Source of the DNA: Chitinophagaceae bacterium
GTDB lineage: Bacteria > Bacteroidota > Bacteroidia > Chitinophagales > Chitinophagaceae
Length of the DNA stretch: 64,000 nt
NCBI GenBank assembly: GCA_014879565.1
Contig: JACSRW010000025.1
Coordinates: 1 to 64,000 of the forward strand
Reading direction: 5' to 3'
Positions 1-8,480 of this stretch are shown here, in pieces; the first letter of the stretch is position 1; the number at the start of each line of letters is the position of its first letter. A model generated the notes under the pieces. The model was not told where the DNA came from. It was given only the letters and a program-made list of their open reading frames with translations, and made no database searches. The translations under genes were made by a program, and so were the position numbers.

Positions 1-74
1 TGCCTGCCTGACCGGTAAAGAAATTGTAAGGGTGACAGCCCGGGCAATTTCAATTGTCCCGACCCTATGCCCGC

Positions 75-99
75 AAAAAAAACCGGGCAAGCCCGGTTT
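75..99 (-). terminator. Rho-independent terminator for the 122-613 gene
   Basis: AAACCGGGC/GCCCGGTTT inverted repeat; on the minus strand it is followed by a T-run (plus-strand aaaaaaaa at about 75-82). Confidence 0.6.
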
Positions 100-121
100 A
101 AATTTTATGAGAAAGATGGCG

Positions 122-613
122 TTAAAAAATAAGCACCCCTTCCCTGAAACCATTTGTCTTCTCTGTAATTTTCACCGTTACTTTCCGCCGGGCCTGTAAA
201 GATTGTTCCAGTTTTTCCTTGATATCACTATACACAGAAACCGGGTAATAGATGGAAAGAATCCCTTCCGGCCGGCCGGCCGCATAAGGGGAAGGATCAT
301 TGGGTGAATAAAAAACAAGCTGGCAATTACCCGCTTTGGGATCTGCCATCTGGAGGGTCATCGTAATCCGGAGAAAGTGCTTATAACTGTTGGTGCTGCC
401 GTCTGCTGTATTGGAAGCGGCAAAACTCACCCCGCTAACGGCTCTTACTTCCCAGCTTTCATTCCGGTCGCTGGCCGGGTTTTCAGTCTGAAATATCCGT
501 TTGGAAACCTTGTCCCCCGAGGATATAACATTGGGATCTTTTTCAGATGACTGTGCCTGCACCCCGATAACCAGTGCAAACAGAATTCCGGCAGAACAAA
601 TCAATTTTTTCAT
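122..613 (-). CDS. Hypothetical secreted protein (signal peptide)
   Basis: 163 aa ORF with N-terminal MKKLICSAGILFALVIGVQAQS signal; no family recognised. Confidence 0.7.
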   Translation of the reverse strand: MKKLICSAGILFALVIGVQAQSSEKDPNVISSGDKVSKRIFQTENPASDRNESWEVRAVSGVSFAASNTADGSTNSYKHFLRITMTLQMADPKAGNCQLVFYSPNDPSPYAAGRPEGILSIYYPVSVYSDIKEKLEQSLQARRKVTVKITEKTNGFREGVLIF

Positions 614-686
614 GTCTCTTTTATGCTTTTTTGATTCAGCGGATAAAGATACAGAATACAGGGGGAATGCGCGAAGGGGGAATTGG

Positions 687-1709
687 TCAGTTGTTATCCT
701 TGCGGTGTATGACCAGCCGGGTATCCATAATGGTTCGCCGGGGCAGCATATCCGTACCGGATTTCTGAATCAGCTGCATCAGAATTTCCGTGGCCTTTTC
801 TGCCTGCTGATAAGGGAACTGCTCTATAGAAGCCGCCGGCGGATTATCCAGATAACTGGTGAGCGGCAGATTGGCATAACTCACAAAAGCTATATCCTTA
901 TTCACCCGCATCCCGAAATCCCGGGCATACTTCATGGCATCCAGAGCCACATAATCATTAAAGGTGATTACCGCAGTGGGCCGGTTTCGCAAAGCCAGCA
1001 GTTTATGCATGGCATCCGCTGTTTTGGCCGGACTCAGATCGGTGGTTACCACATAAGAGGATTCGGGTTTTATGCCATGTTTTCGCAACCCCTGCTGATA
1101 ACCCGCCTGCCGTTCTTTAGACGGGAGCATGGTGTCCGGTCCTTTGATAAAGCCGATTTTACGGTGACCCTGCCCCACCAGCCAGTCTACCAGTTCCACG
1201 GAACTCTGCTGCAGATTACAGGAAACTGACCAGGCATCTGGTATATCGGGTACCCGGTCAAAAAAAACAACCGGAATATTATATTTCTCCAGCTGGGTAA
1301 AATGATCAAAATTCCGGGTTGATTTGGCCAGCGAAACCAGTAAGCCGTCCACCCGGTGCCGGCGCATGGAATCAACAATACGGATCTCCCTTTCCTGCTG
1401 ATCATGCGACTGTCCGATCAGTACCGTATAATTATTCTTATTGGCTACATCCTCTATTCCGTTAATCGCCATGGAAAAAAACTCCTCACGGAGGTGCGGC
1501 AGGATCACTCCAAGGGTCATGGTTTTACCCTGCTTAAAGGAAATGGCAGCCTGGTTGGGCTCATAATGTAATTCTGCCGCCAGTTGCTGCACCTGTGTGC
1601 GGGTACGCAAACCGATACTGGGATGATTATGCAGGGCCCTTGACACCGTGGAAACGGATACATTCAGCCGTTTAGCAATCTCCTTTATAGTAGCGGGTTT
1701 CTGTTCCAT
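687..1709 (-). CDS. LacI family transcriptional regulator
   Basis: N-terminal ATIKEIAKRLNVSVSTVSRALHNHPSIG HTH typical of LacI/GalR, plus periplasmic-binding-like sensor domain. Confidence 0.95.
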   Translation of the reverse strand: MEQKPATIKEIAKRLNVSVSTVSRALHNHPSIGLRTRTQVQQLAAELHYEPNQAAISFKQGKTMTLGVILPHLREEFFSMAINGIEDVANKNNYTVLIGQSHDQQEREIRIVDSMRRHRVDGLLVSLAKSTRNFDHFTQLEKYNIPVVFFDRVPDIPDAWSVSCNLQQSSVELVDWLVGQGHRKIGFIKGPDTMLPSKERQAGYQQGLRKHGIKPESSYVVTTDLSPAKTADAMHKLLALRNRPTAVITFNDYVALDAMKYARDFGMRVNKDIAFVSYANLPLTSYLDNPPAASIEQFPYQQAEKATEILMQLIQKSGTDMLPRRTIMDTRLVIHRKDNN

Positions 1710-1855
1710 TACAAGGCTTTACCTGTGCAATGTACCAAAGATTTACCGTACAACAACCGGTGTTGCACCACAGAAAGGCTGTTCCGGAAGCTCCGAAAAA
1801 AAGTTTTTTCCGGCTTACCGATTTTATGTAAATTTCATTCAGGAAATAATACCAT

Positions 1856-2284
1856 ATGATCAGTGTCGCCTCTGTTCTGAAAAGAAAAAATTTTCAACCT
1901 GTTACAATTGCCTGCGGGAGTTCCGTGATGGATGCCCTCCGGATCATGGCGGACCGGAATATCGGTTCCCTGGTGGTAATGGAAGGAGAAACCTACCGGG
2001 GTATTGTAACGGAAAGGGATTACTCACGTAAAGTCATTCTGAAAGGCAAACATTCTTCGGAAACAAAAGTCGAAGATATCATGTCAACGGACCTTCCGCA
2101 TATCAGCCCGGCCGACAGCATTGACCACTGTATGGAACAGATGTCATCACTCAATATCCGCTACATGCCGGTGTTTGAAAACGGACGGCTCAGCGGCATT
2201 ATCTCCATGTCGGATGTGGTGAAAGAAACGATCATGGCGCAAAAGGAGACCATTAACCAGTTGCACAACTATATTCAAAGCTGA
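1856..2284 (+). CDS. CBS domain protein
   Basis: 142 aa; tandem CBS motifs (DALRIMADRNIGSLVVMEGETYRGIVTERDYSRK; MSSLNIRYMPVFENGRLSGIISMSDVVK). Confidence 0.92.
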   Translation: MISVASVLKRKNFQPVTIACGSSVMDALRIMADRNIGSLVVMEGETYRGIVTERDYSRKVILKGKHSSETKVEDIMSTDLPHISPADSIDHCMEQMSSLNIRYMPVFENGRLSGIISMSDVVKETIMAQKETINQLHNYIQS

Positions 2285-2307
2285 CTTACCTGCTCATTAA
2301 ATATCCC

Positions 2308-2336
2308 GCGAAGCCCCGTAAGGCTTCGCTTTTTTA
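2308..2336 (+). terminator. Rho-independent terminator between convergent CBS and MutS2-like genes
   Basis: GCGAAGCC-loop-GGCTTCGC followed by TTTTTT. Confidence 0.8.
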
Positions 2337-4442
2337 TGTACCGGGGGCTGGTTTTTCCTGAACCACTACCAGAGATTCCTTATCCACCTGCATCGGCAAT
2401 AAACCGATCTTAACAACGGCCTTTTTACCCCTGAGCTCCATGACTTCGCCCACCTGGTGATTCCTTTTCAGTTTAACCTTATCTCCTACCCTGATCTCAC
2501 CGCCCACTTCCCGGAATTTATCCTCGATCTTCTTTTGCATTTTGCCGGTAACTTTCTTTTCATCTTTCCGGAACAGTAACACTTCAATCTGTTTGATCAG
2601 CCGGGCTTTATTATCTTCCTTCCTCCATTCCAGCAAAATTTGTTTCAGTTTCCGGTCCATATCCTTCATCCAGGCAATTTTCTGCTCCGACACCCGGTTT
2701 TGTTCCTTCAGTAATTCCACCTGCTGCCGGTGTTTTTCCTTTTCCATCAGCACCTGCATTTCCTTTTTCAGTTTTTCATTTTCCTTCAGCAATGCATTCA
2801 GTTGTTTTTCTTTCAGCCGGATTTCCTGTAAACCCTGTTCGGTCCGGTTCAGCAGTTTATCCAGCCGGTACTGATCTTCATCCACCAGGTCTTTGGCCCG
2901 GCCAATCAGTTTTTTATCCATACCAATCCTTTCTGCTATGGAAAACGTGTAGGAACTGCCGGGTTTACCGGTTACCAGCGTATAGAGTGGGCGGAGATTT
3001 TTTTCATCAAATGACATGGCCCCGTTAAGTACACCCGCTGTTTTACCGGCCATCACTTTCAGGTTCAGGTAGTGGGTGGTTACCACCCCGATGGCATGTT
3101 TGCGTACCAGTTCCTGCAGGATCACTTCGGCAAAAGCCCCGCCCAGTCCGGGATCGGTACCACTGCCGAGTTCATCAATAAAAAACAGGGTACGGCCGTT
3201 GGCATGCTCCATGAAGTACTTCATGTGCAGCAGATGACTGCTATAAGTACTCAGCTCGAACTCGATACTCTGTGTATCGCCGATATGAATCATTAATTGC
3301 CTGAAAATGCCAAAGCGGGATGAAGGATGTACCGGTACCAGTAATCCGCTCTGCACCATCATTTGCAGTAAACCGATTGTTTTCATGGCTACCGTCTTTC
3401 CCCCGGCATTGGGTCCGCTGATTACCAGGATACGGGAATGCTCTTCCAGTTGAATGCTGAGGGGTACTGTTTCTTTCTGCTGTCGCCGGTTATACAGATA
3501 AAGCAGGGGGTGACGGGCTTCCACCAACCAGATACCCGATTCTGCGGTCAGCTGGGGATACTCGGCATTCATCTCTTCAGCCAGCAGGGCTTTGGCGCGG
3601 ATAAAATCATATTCCCCCAGCATGCGGTGATACGCATCCAGCAGGGAGGCATATACGGACAAAGACGCAGTCAGTTCCCGGAGAATCCGGTACACTTCTT
3701 TTCGTTCCTCATTTTCCAGTTCATGCACTTCGTTATTGAGATCAATTGTTTCTTCCGGTTCCACAAAAGCGGTTTTACGGCTGTCGCTTTCCCCGTGCAG
3801 TATCCCTCTGACTGTTCTTTTCTGTTCGGCAAAAACAGCCACCACCCTTCGACCTTTCATAAAACTCTCTTCAATTTCCGCCAGGTAGCCTTGTTTATTG
3901 AGACGGGCTACAATTTTCTCAAAAACCCGGCGTAATTCATTTCGTTTCCGGTACAGTCCCTGCCGGATTTCTTTCAGTCTTTCGGAGGCTGTATCCTTCA
4001 CCTGTCCGTATTCATCCAATACCGCATTGATCATTTCAGGTATGGCCTTTTCATAATAGCTATCAGCTGCCACAAGGGCCAGACCCGGCCAGGCTTCTCT
4101 TCTTTCATTATCAAACCAGCGGAATACGGTACCGGCTGTTTCTGCCAGCCGGCGCAGTTGGCCGAAATCATCTGCCGCCAGTACGGCCCCCGGTACAGAA
4201 AGCAGTTTCAGTTCGCGGGCAAGGTTAAATACGGGATCGGCCGGGAAATAGATACGGTTAAGCATTAGTTGCCTGAACTCATGGCTCTGCCGGAGTTCCT
4301 GGTCAATATATTCCAGGCGGGTATGAATCCGGAGCTCCCGGGCTTTGGCGCGGGCATATTCCGATTGGCAGTGCCGTACCAGTAAATCCCTGATTTTATC
4401 AAATTCCAGTTGCTGTTGGGCGGATTCGGGAAATAAACGCAT
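2334..4442 (-). CDS. MutS2-family ATPase lacking a recognisable C-terminal Smr domain
   Basis: Walker A ISGPNAGGKTVAMKT, Walker B LFFIDELGSGTDPGLGGAF, MutS2-like N-terminus; ends about 40 aa after a KOW-like segment. Confidence 0.88.
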   Translation of the reverse strand: MRLFPESAQQQLEFDKIRDLLVRHCQSEYARAKARELRIHTRLEYIDQELRQSHEFRQLMLNRIYFPADPVFNLARELKLLSVPGAVLAADDFGQLRRLAETAGTVFRWFDNERREAWPGLALVAADSYYEKAIPEMINAVLDEYGQVKDTASERLKEIRQGLYRKRNELRRVFEKIVARLNKQGYLAEIEESFMKGRRVVAVFAEQKRTVRGILHGESDSRKTAFVEPEETIDLNNEVHELENEERKEVYRILRELTASLSVYASLLDAYHRMLGEYDFIRAKALLAEEMNAEYPQLTAESGIWLVEARHPLLYLYNRRQQKETVPLSIQLEEHSRILVISGPNAGGKTVAMKTIGLLQMMVQSGLLVPVHPSSRFGIFRQLMIHIGDTQSIEFELSTYSSHLLHMKYFMEHANGRTLFFIDELGSGTDPGLGGAFAEVILQELVRKHAIGVVTTHYLNLKVMAGKTAGVLNGAMSFDEKNLRPLYTLVTGKPGSSYTFSIAERIGMDKKLIGRAKDLVDEDQYRLDKLLNRTEQGLQEIRLKEKQLNALLKENEKLKKEMQVLMEKEKHRQQVELLKEQNRVSEQKIAWMKDMDRKLKQILLEWRKEDNKARLIKQIEVLLFRKDEKKVTGKMQKKIEDKFREVGGEIRVGDKVKLKRNHQVGEVMELRGKKAVVKIGLLPMQVDKESLVVVQEKPAPGT

Positions 4443-4615
4443 GAAAAATTAAGCGGTTAGGGCTGCAATTTCGGAATTTAAACCCATCTGCTGTAAACGG
4501 CTTTTCCGGTCAGCCGAATAGGACACCTATCCGGTCCTGTACCCGTTCATACAAATCCGTAACTTTCCGGCCTGTCCGATTGTTATTCTTGTCTGTAAAA
4601 TTTAAAACCCCGAAC

Positions 4616-7195
4616 ATGAAGAGAAATCTGCTTCTATTCCTTTTTACGGCCGGTATCCTGTACAATGCAGGGGCCCAGAACAAAAATGCTCCGCCCCCCG
4701 CACCGGCTCCGCCGGCTGATACCGCCAAACCCAAAAAACCAGCCGGTATTACTGATAAGGTAAAAAGCAGCCGGAAATCTGAAGGCCTTTTTACCATCTA
4801 CCAGGATACCGTAACCGGAAGTGCCCAATTGTATATCCGGAAATCGCAACTGGAAAAAGAGTTTATTTACCAGAGCTTTTCCATCAGCGGCCCTACCCAG
4901 TTTTTCCTTAACCAGAGTATGCACCGGGTGACCTTTATTTTTACCATCCGGAAATCTTACGATAAACTGGAATTCTCCCGGGTAAATACGGCCTTCTATT
5001 ACGATCCGGCCAACCCGGTAAGCAAAACAAAAAATGTTGACAAACCGGAAGCGGTTTTCCTTTCTGAGAAGTTTACAGGGGAAGACTCTGCCGGCTACCT
5101 GATTGCGGCCGATGGTTTTTTTATCAGTGAAAAAATGGATGCGGTTAAACCGGCCAGTATGCCGGGTATTTCTTTCGGACCCAGTTTTTCCCTGGGTGGA
5201 CTGAATCCGATGAAATCCAAATACAATGAAATCCGTTCTTTCCCGGGCAATACAGATGTGGTGGTAGACCTGGCTTACGATAATCCGGCTGCATTTGTGT
5301 CCGGTGGCCCGGATATTACCGACCCGAGGTATGTGCGCGTCCGCATGCAACACAGCCTGATCGCCATGCCTGAAAATAATTTCCGTCCCCGCCGCGATGA
5401 TCCGCGGGTGGGTTATTTTATGCAGCAGGTTACCGATCAGACCAGTATCAGTGCGGTACCGTTTAAAGACAGGATTAACCGCTGGCACCTGGAGAAGAAA
5501 GATCCTTCCGCCGCGCTCAGTGAGCCGGTTGAGCCGATTGTTTATTGGGTGGAAAATACAACCCCCCTCGAATACCGGCAGACTATTGTGGAAGCCGGGC
5601 TGAAATGGAATGCCGCTTTTGAAAAAGCCGGATTCAAAAATGCCGTGCATATGAAAATTATGCCGGATGATGCAGACTGGAATCCGGCCGATATCCGGTA
5701 TAATGTCATTCGCTGGGTTTCTTCCGCCCAACCCAGTTATGGCGCCATCGGACCCAGTTTTGTAAATCCCCGCACCGGCCAGATCCTGGGTGCAGACATT
5801 ACCGTAGAATGGTACAGCGGCAGCGCCACCCCGATCATGGATGAACTGTTCAGCGCCCCCGGTAACGGACAGGCAGCACAGCCTATCCATATACCGGGAA
5901 CGGATCAGCATCACCTGGCTACCTGCACTATGGCCCGGGAACTGAAAGCCCAGCTGCTTTCCGGCATGACCGCTGCCGATGCAATGGATGCAGGCCCCGA
6001 CGAAATAAAGGAAATGCACCGCCAGTTCCTGCTTTACCTGATCATGCACGAAATGGGACATACACTCGGCCTCAATCACAATATGAAATCCAGCCAGATG
6101 CTGAGTCCTGCTGAAGTGAATAATAAGGAAATCACCAGAAGCAAGGGACTGATCGGTTCCGTAATGGATTACCCGGCCATCAATATTGCCAGTGACAAGA
6201 GCAAACAGGGCGACTATTACACAACAGTAGTGGGCCCTTACGATAACTGGGCGATTGAATATGGCTATACTCCCTTCACCCCGGAAAATGAAGAAACCGG
6301 TTTGCAGAAAATTCTCCGCCGCAGTACAGAACCCCAGCTGGCTTTTGGAAATGATGGTGATGATATGCGTGCACCGGGCAAGGCAATGGATCCCCGGGTG
6401 AATGTGAACGACCTTACCAGTGATGCCATTGGTTACGGGGAAGACCGGCTGAAACTGGTGAACAGTATCATGGGCAAACTGGTGCAGAAATACAGCAAAC
6501 CTAATCAGAGTTACGCGGAGCTTCGCTCCCGGTACAATGCCCTGCTCGGCCAGCGCAGCAGTATGATCGCCGCGATCAGCCGCTATGTGGGTGGCATATA
6601 TGTAGACCGCAGTACCCCTGATCAGCAATCGGGGACCAAACCCTTTACCCCCGTGCCGCTGGCTTTGCAGAAAAGAGCCATGGACGTATTGAATAAATAT
6701 GTATTTGCGCCCAATGCATTTGACGCCGATGCGCCGGTATTCGCTTACCTGCAGCCGCAGCGCCGCGGATTTAATCAGAGCAGTTCAGGGGACGATTACC
6801 GGATTACCGGCAATGTACTGAGTCTCCAGGGTTCTGCCGTTGCGCATATCCTGCACCCGGCTACCCTGCAACGCATCACCAACAGCCGTCTTTACGGAAA
6901 TACCTACAGCGTGGCTGATGTAATGAGTGATTTACTGAAAGCCTGTTTTGATGCAGACCTTAAGGGAAATGTAAATGTATACCGCCAGTACCTGCAAACT
7001 GCGTTTGTAAAACAGGCGGCTATGATTATGGATCCGAAAGTGCCCGGTTATGATGATGTATCCCGCGCCGGCGCCCTGCATACCCTGAAGAAACTTAAAA
7101 CACAACTGGCCCTGGCCGTTTCCCCGAATGAGGAAACCCGTGCGCACAGAAACAACCTGCTTTTCCTGATTAATAACGCTATTGAACCGAAATAA
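4616..7195 (+). CDS. Secreted zinc-dependent metalloprotease (DUF5117/DUF5118-like)
   Basis: HEMGHTLGLNHN zincin motif; signal peptide from MKRNLLLFLFTAGILYNAGAQ, so ATG at 4616 is preferred over the 4580 ORF start. Confidence 0.92.
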   Translation: MKRNLLLFLFTAGILYNAGAQNKNAPPPAPAPPADTAKPKKPAGITDKVKSSRKSEGLFTIYQDTVTGSAQLYIRKSQLEKEFIYQSFSISGPTQFFLNQSMHRVTFIFTIRKSYDKLEFSRVNTAFYYDPANPVSKTKNVDKPEAVFLSEKFTGEDSAGYLIAADGFFISEKMDAVKPASMPGISFGPSFSLGGLNPMKSKYNEIRSFPGNTDVVVDLAYDNPAAFVSGGPDITDPRYVRVRMQHSLIAMPENNFRPRRDDPRVGYFMQQVTDQTSISAVPFKDRINRWHLEKKDPSAALSEPVEPIVYWVENTTPLEYRQTIVEAGLKWNAAFEKAGFKNAVHMKIMPDDADWNPADIRYNVIRWVSSAQPSYGAIGPSFVNPRTGQILGADITVEWYSGSATPIMDELFSAPGNGQAAQPIHIPGTDQHHLATCTMARELKAQLLSGMTAADAMDAGPDEIKEMHRQFLLYLIMHEMGHTLGLNHNMKSSQMLSPAEVNNKEITRSKGLIGSVMDYPAINIASDKSKQGDYYTTVVGPYDNWAIEYGYTPFTPENEETGLQKILRRSTEPQLAFGNDGDDMRAPGKAMDPRVNVNDLTSDAIGYGEDRLKLVNSIMGKLVQKYSKPNQSYAELRSRYNALLGQRSSMIAAISRYVGGIYVDRSTPDQQSGTKPFTPVPLALQKRAMDVLNKYVFAPNAFDADAPVFAYLQPQRRGFNQSSSGDDYRITGNVLSLQGSAVAHILHPATLQRITNSRLYGNTYSVADVMSDLLKACFDADLKGNVNVYRQYLQTAFVKQAAMIMDPKVPGYDDVSRAGALHTLKKLKTQLALAVSPNEETRAHRNNLLFLINNAIEPK

Positions 7196-7216
7196 AGGAA
7201 TTGCTTTCTCCGCTTT

Positions 7217-7251
7217 AAAAAGATCACCTGCCCGGGCAGGTGATCTTTTTT
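7217..7251. terminator. Bidirectional terminator (34-bp perfect palindrome)
   Basis: AAAAAGATCACCTGCCC/GGGCAGGTGATCTTTTT between convergent genes. Confidence 0.85.
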
Positions 7252-7723
7252 ATTCCAGGTCCCTTATCTGCAATTCTTCCCAGGGTGTTGTCCCGTCCTT
7301 TTCCCGGGTAAACCGGTAGCGATCGGTTGCCTGAAGGATGATTTCCGCAGTAGTATAGATTTTACATCCTTCTGCTAAATGTCCGCCGATGACCCTTCCG
7401 GTGCTGTCGCTGATACTGACATGCAGATGGGAACCATTCCGGCTGACTGTACCGGACAGACTGACTATCTCAAAATGACCACTTCCCCGGCTCAGGCCTT
7501 CCTGATTGGCAAAACGAATGGCATAGTCTGTAAGACTGCCTGCACAGGCTGCCACCCAGCCGGCCTCAATTTTGTGGTACTCAACAACCTGTTGTATCCC
7601 CGACCGGAGATCTTCGCCGGGCTTCAGCCGGAAGGCCAGCGTACTGATTCTTTCATTTTTTTTCATAGTTTCACTGCAGGCTACAAGGCCTGAAAAAAAG
7701 AAAAAAAGGAAAACAAAACGCAT
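7250..7723 (-). CDS. PPC/DUF296 domain protein with signal/lipoprotein N-terminus
   Basis: GSHLHVSISDSTGRVIGGHLAEGCKIYTTAEIIL matches PPC (DUF296) core; MRFVFLFFFFSGLVACSE lipobox-like. Confidence 0.8.
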   Translation of the reverse strand: MRFVFLFFFFSGLVACSETMKKNERISTLAFRLKPGEDLRSGIQQVVEYHKIEAGWVAACAGSLTDYAIRFANQEGLSRGSGHFEIVSLSGTVSRNGSHLHVSISDSTGRVIGGHLAEGCKIYTTAEIILQATDRYRFTREKDGTTPWEELQIRDLE

Positions 7724-7807
7724 TTTAATTGTGTTTTAAAGAACGGTCTAAGATACTTTCAATGTCCGGTCCGGAAAATTTTTAACCATTTATAAATAAA
7801 TCTGCGG

Positions 7808-8470
7808 ATGAAATGGATGCTCCCGGGAATGATTTCCCTGATTACGGGTCTGACTGCCTGCGGTCAGCATACTTCTTCAGCCCCTCAGCAAAAAGCAATT
7901 ATGGATACAGACAGTCTCCTTCAGCAACCCGGTAATGCCGTGGCTACATTTGCCAATGGCTGTTTCTGGTGTACTGAAGCCATTTTTGAAGAACTGGACG
8001 GGGTACTCAGTGCCGTTTCCGGTTACAGTGGTGGTCAAACCGAAAACCCCGACTACAAAGAAGTATGCACCGGGGAAACCGGCCATGCGGAATGCCTGCA
8101 GATTATATATGATACTTCCAAAATCAGTTTTGATGAATTACTGGAAGTTTTCTGGCAAACACATGATCCCACCACCCTGAACCGCCAGGGGGCAGATGTA
8201 GGCACTCAGTACAGGAGCGCAGTATTTTATCATACGGAAGAACAAAAACGAAAAGCAGAGGAGTACAAAGCCGCCCTGGATAAAAGCGGCGCCTTCCCGC
8301 GTCCCATTGTTACTGAAATTACCGCTTTCAGCAAATTTTACCCGGCGGAAGATTATCATCAGCAGTATTATGAACTGAACGGGAATAATAATCCGTATTG
8401 CCGGGTGGTTATCCAGCCTAAACTGGAAAAATTTAAAAAAGTCTTCGCAGAAAAGCTGCGCCGCCACTAA
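7808..8470 (+). CDS. msrA: Peptide-methionine (S)-S-oxide reductase, exported
   Basis: ATFANGCFWCTEAIFEELDGVLSAVSGYSGG and VGTQYRSAVFYH MsrA motifs; N-terminal lipobox-like LTACG. Confidence 0.95.
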   Translation: MKWMLPGMISLITGLTACGQHTSSAPQQKAIMDTDSLLQQPGNAVATFANGCFWCTEAIFEELDGVLSAVSGYSGGQTENPDYKEVCTGETGHAECLQIIYDTSKISFDELLEVFWQTHDPTTLNRQGADVGTQYRSAVFYHTEEQKRKAEEYKAALDKSGAFPRPIVTEITAFSKFYPAEDYHQQYYELNGNNNPYCRVVIQPKLEKFKKVFAEKLRRH

Positions 8471-8480
8471 AAAAAAAGAA

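Noticed and set aside
501-1229. 242-aa plus-strand ORF over the LacI gene
   Set aside because: Antisense shadow of the LacI regulator and the adjacent secreted protein.
1752-1771. TACAACAACCGGTGTTGCAC as LacI-family autoregulatory operator
   Set aside because: Near-palindrome with an extra base in one arm; only partial symmetry and no second copy noticed, so not supportable.
4634-6628. 664-aa minus-strand ORF opposite the metalloprotease gene
   Set aside because: Antisense to a convincing zincin protease; composition shows no family motif. It is a by-product of codon bias leaving few stops.
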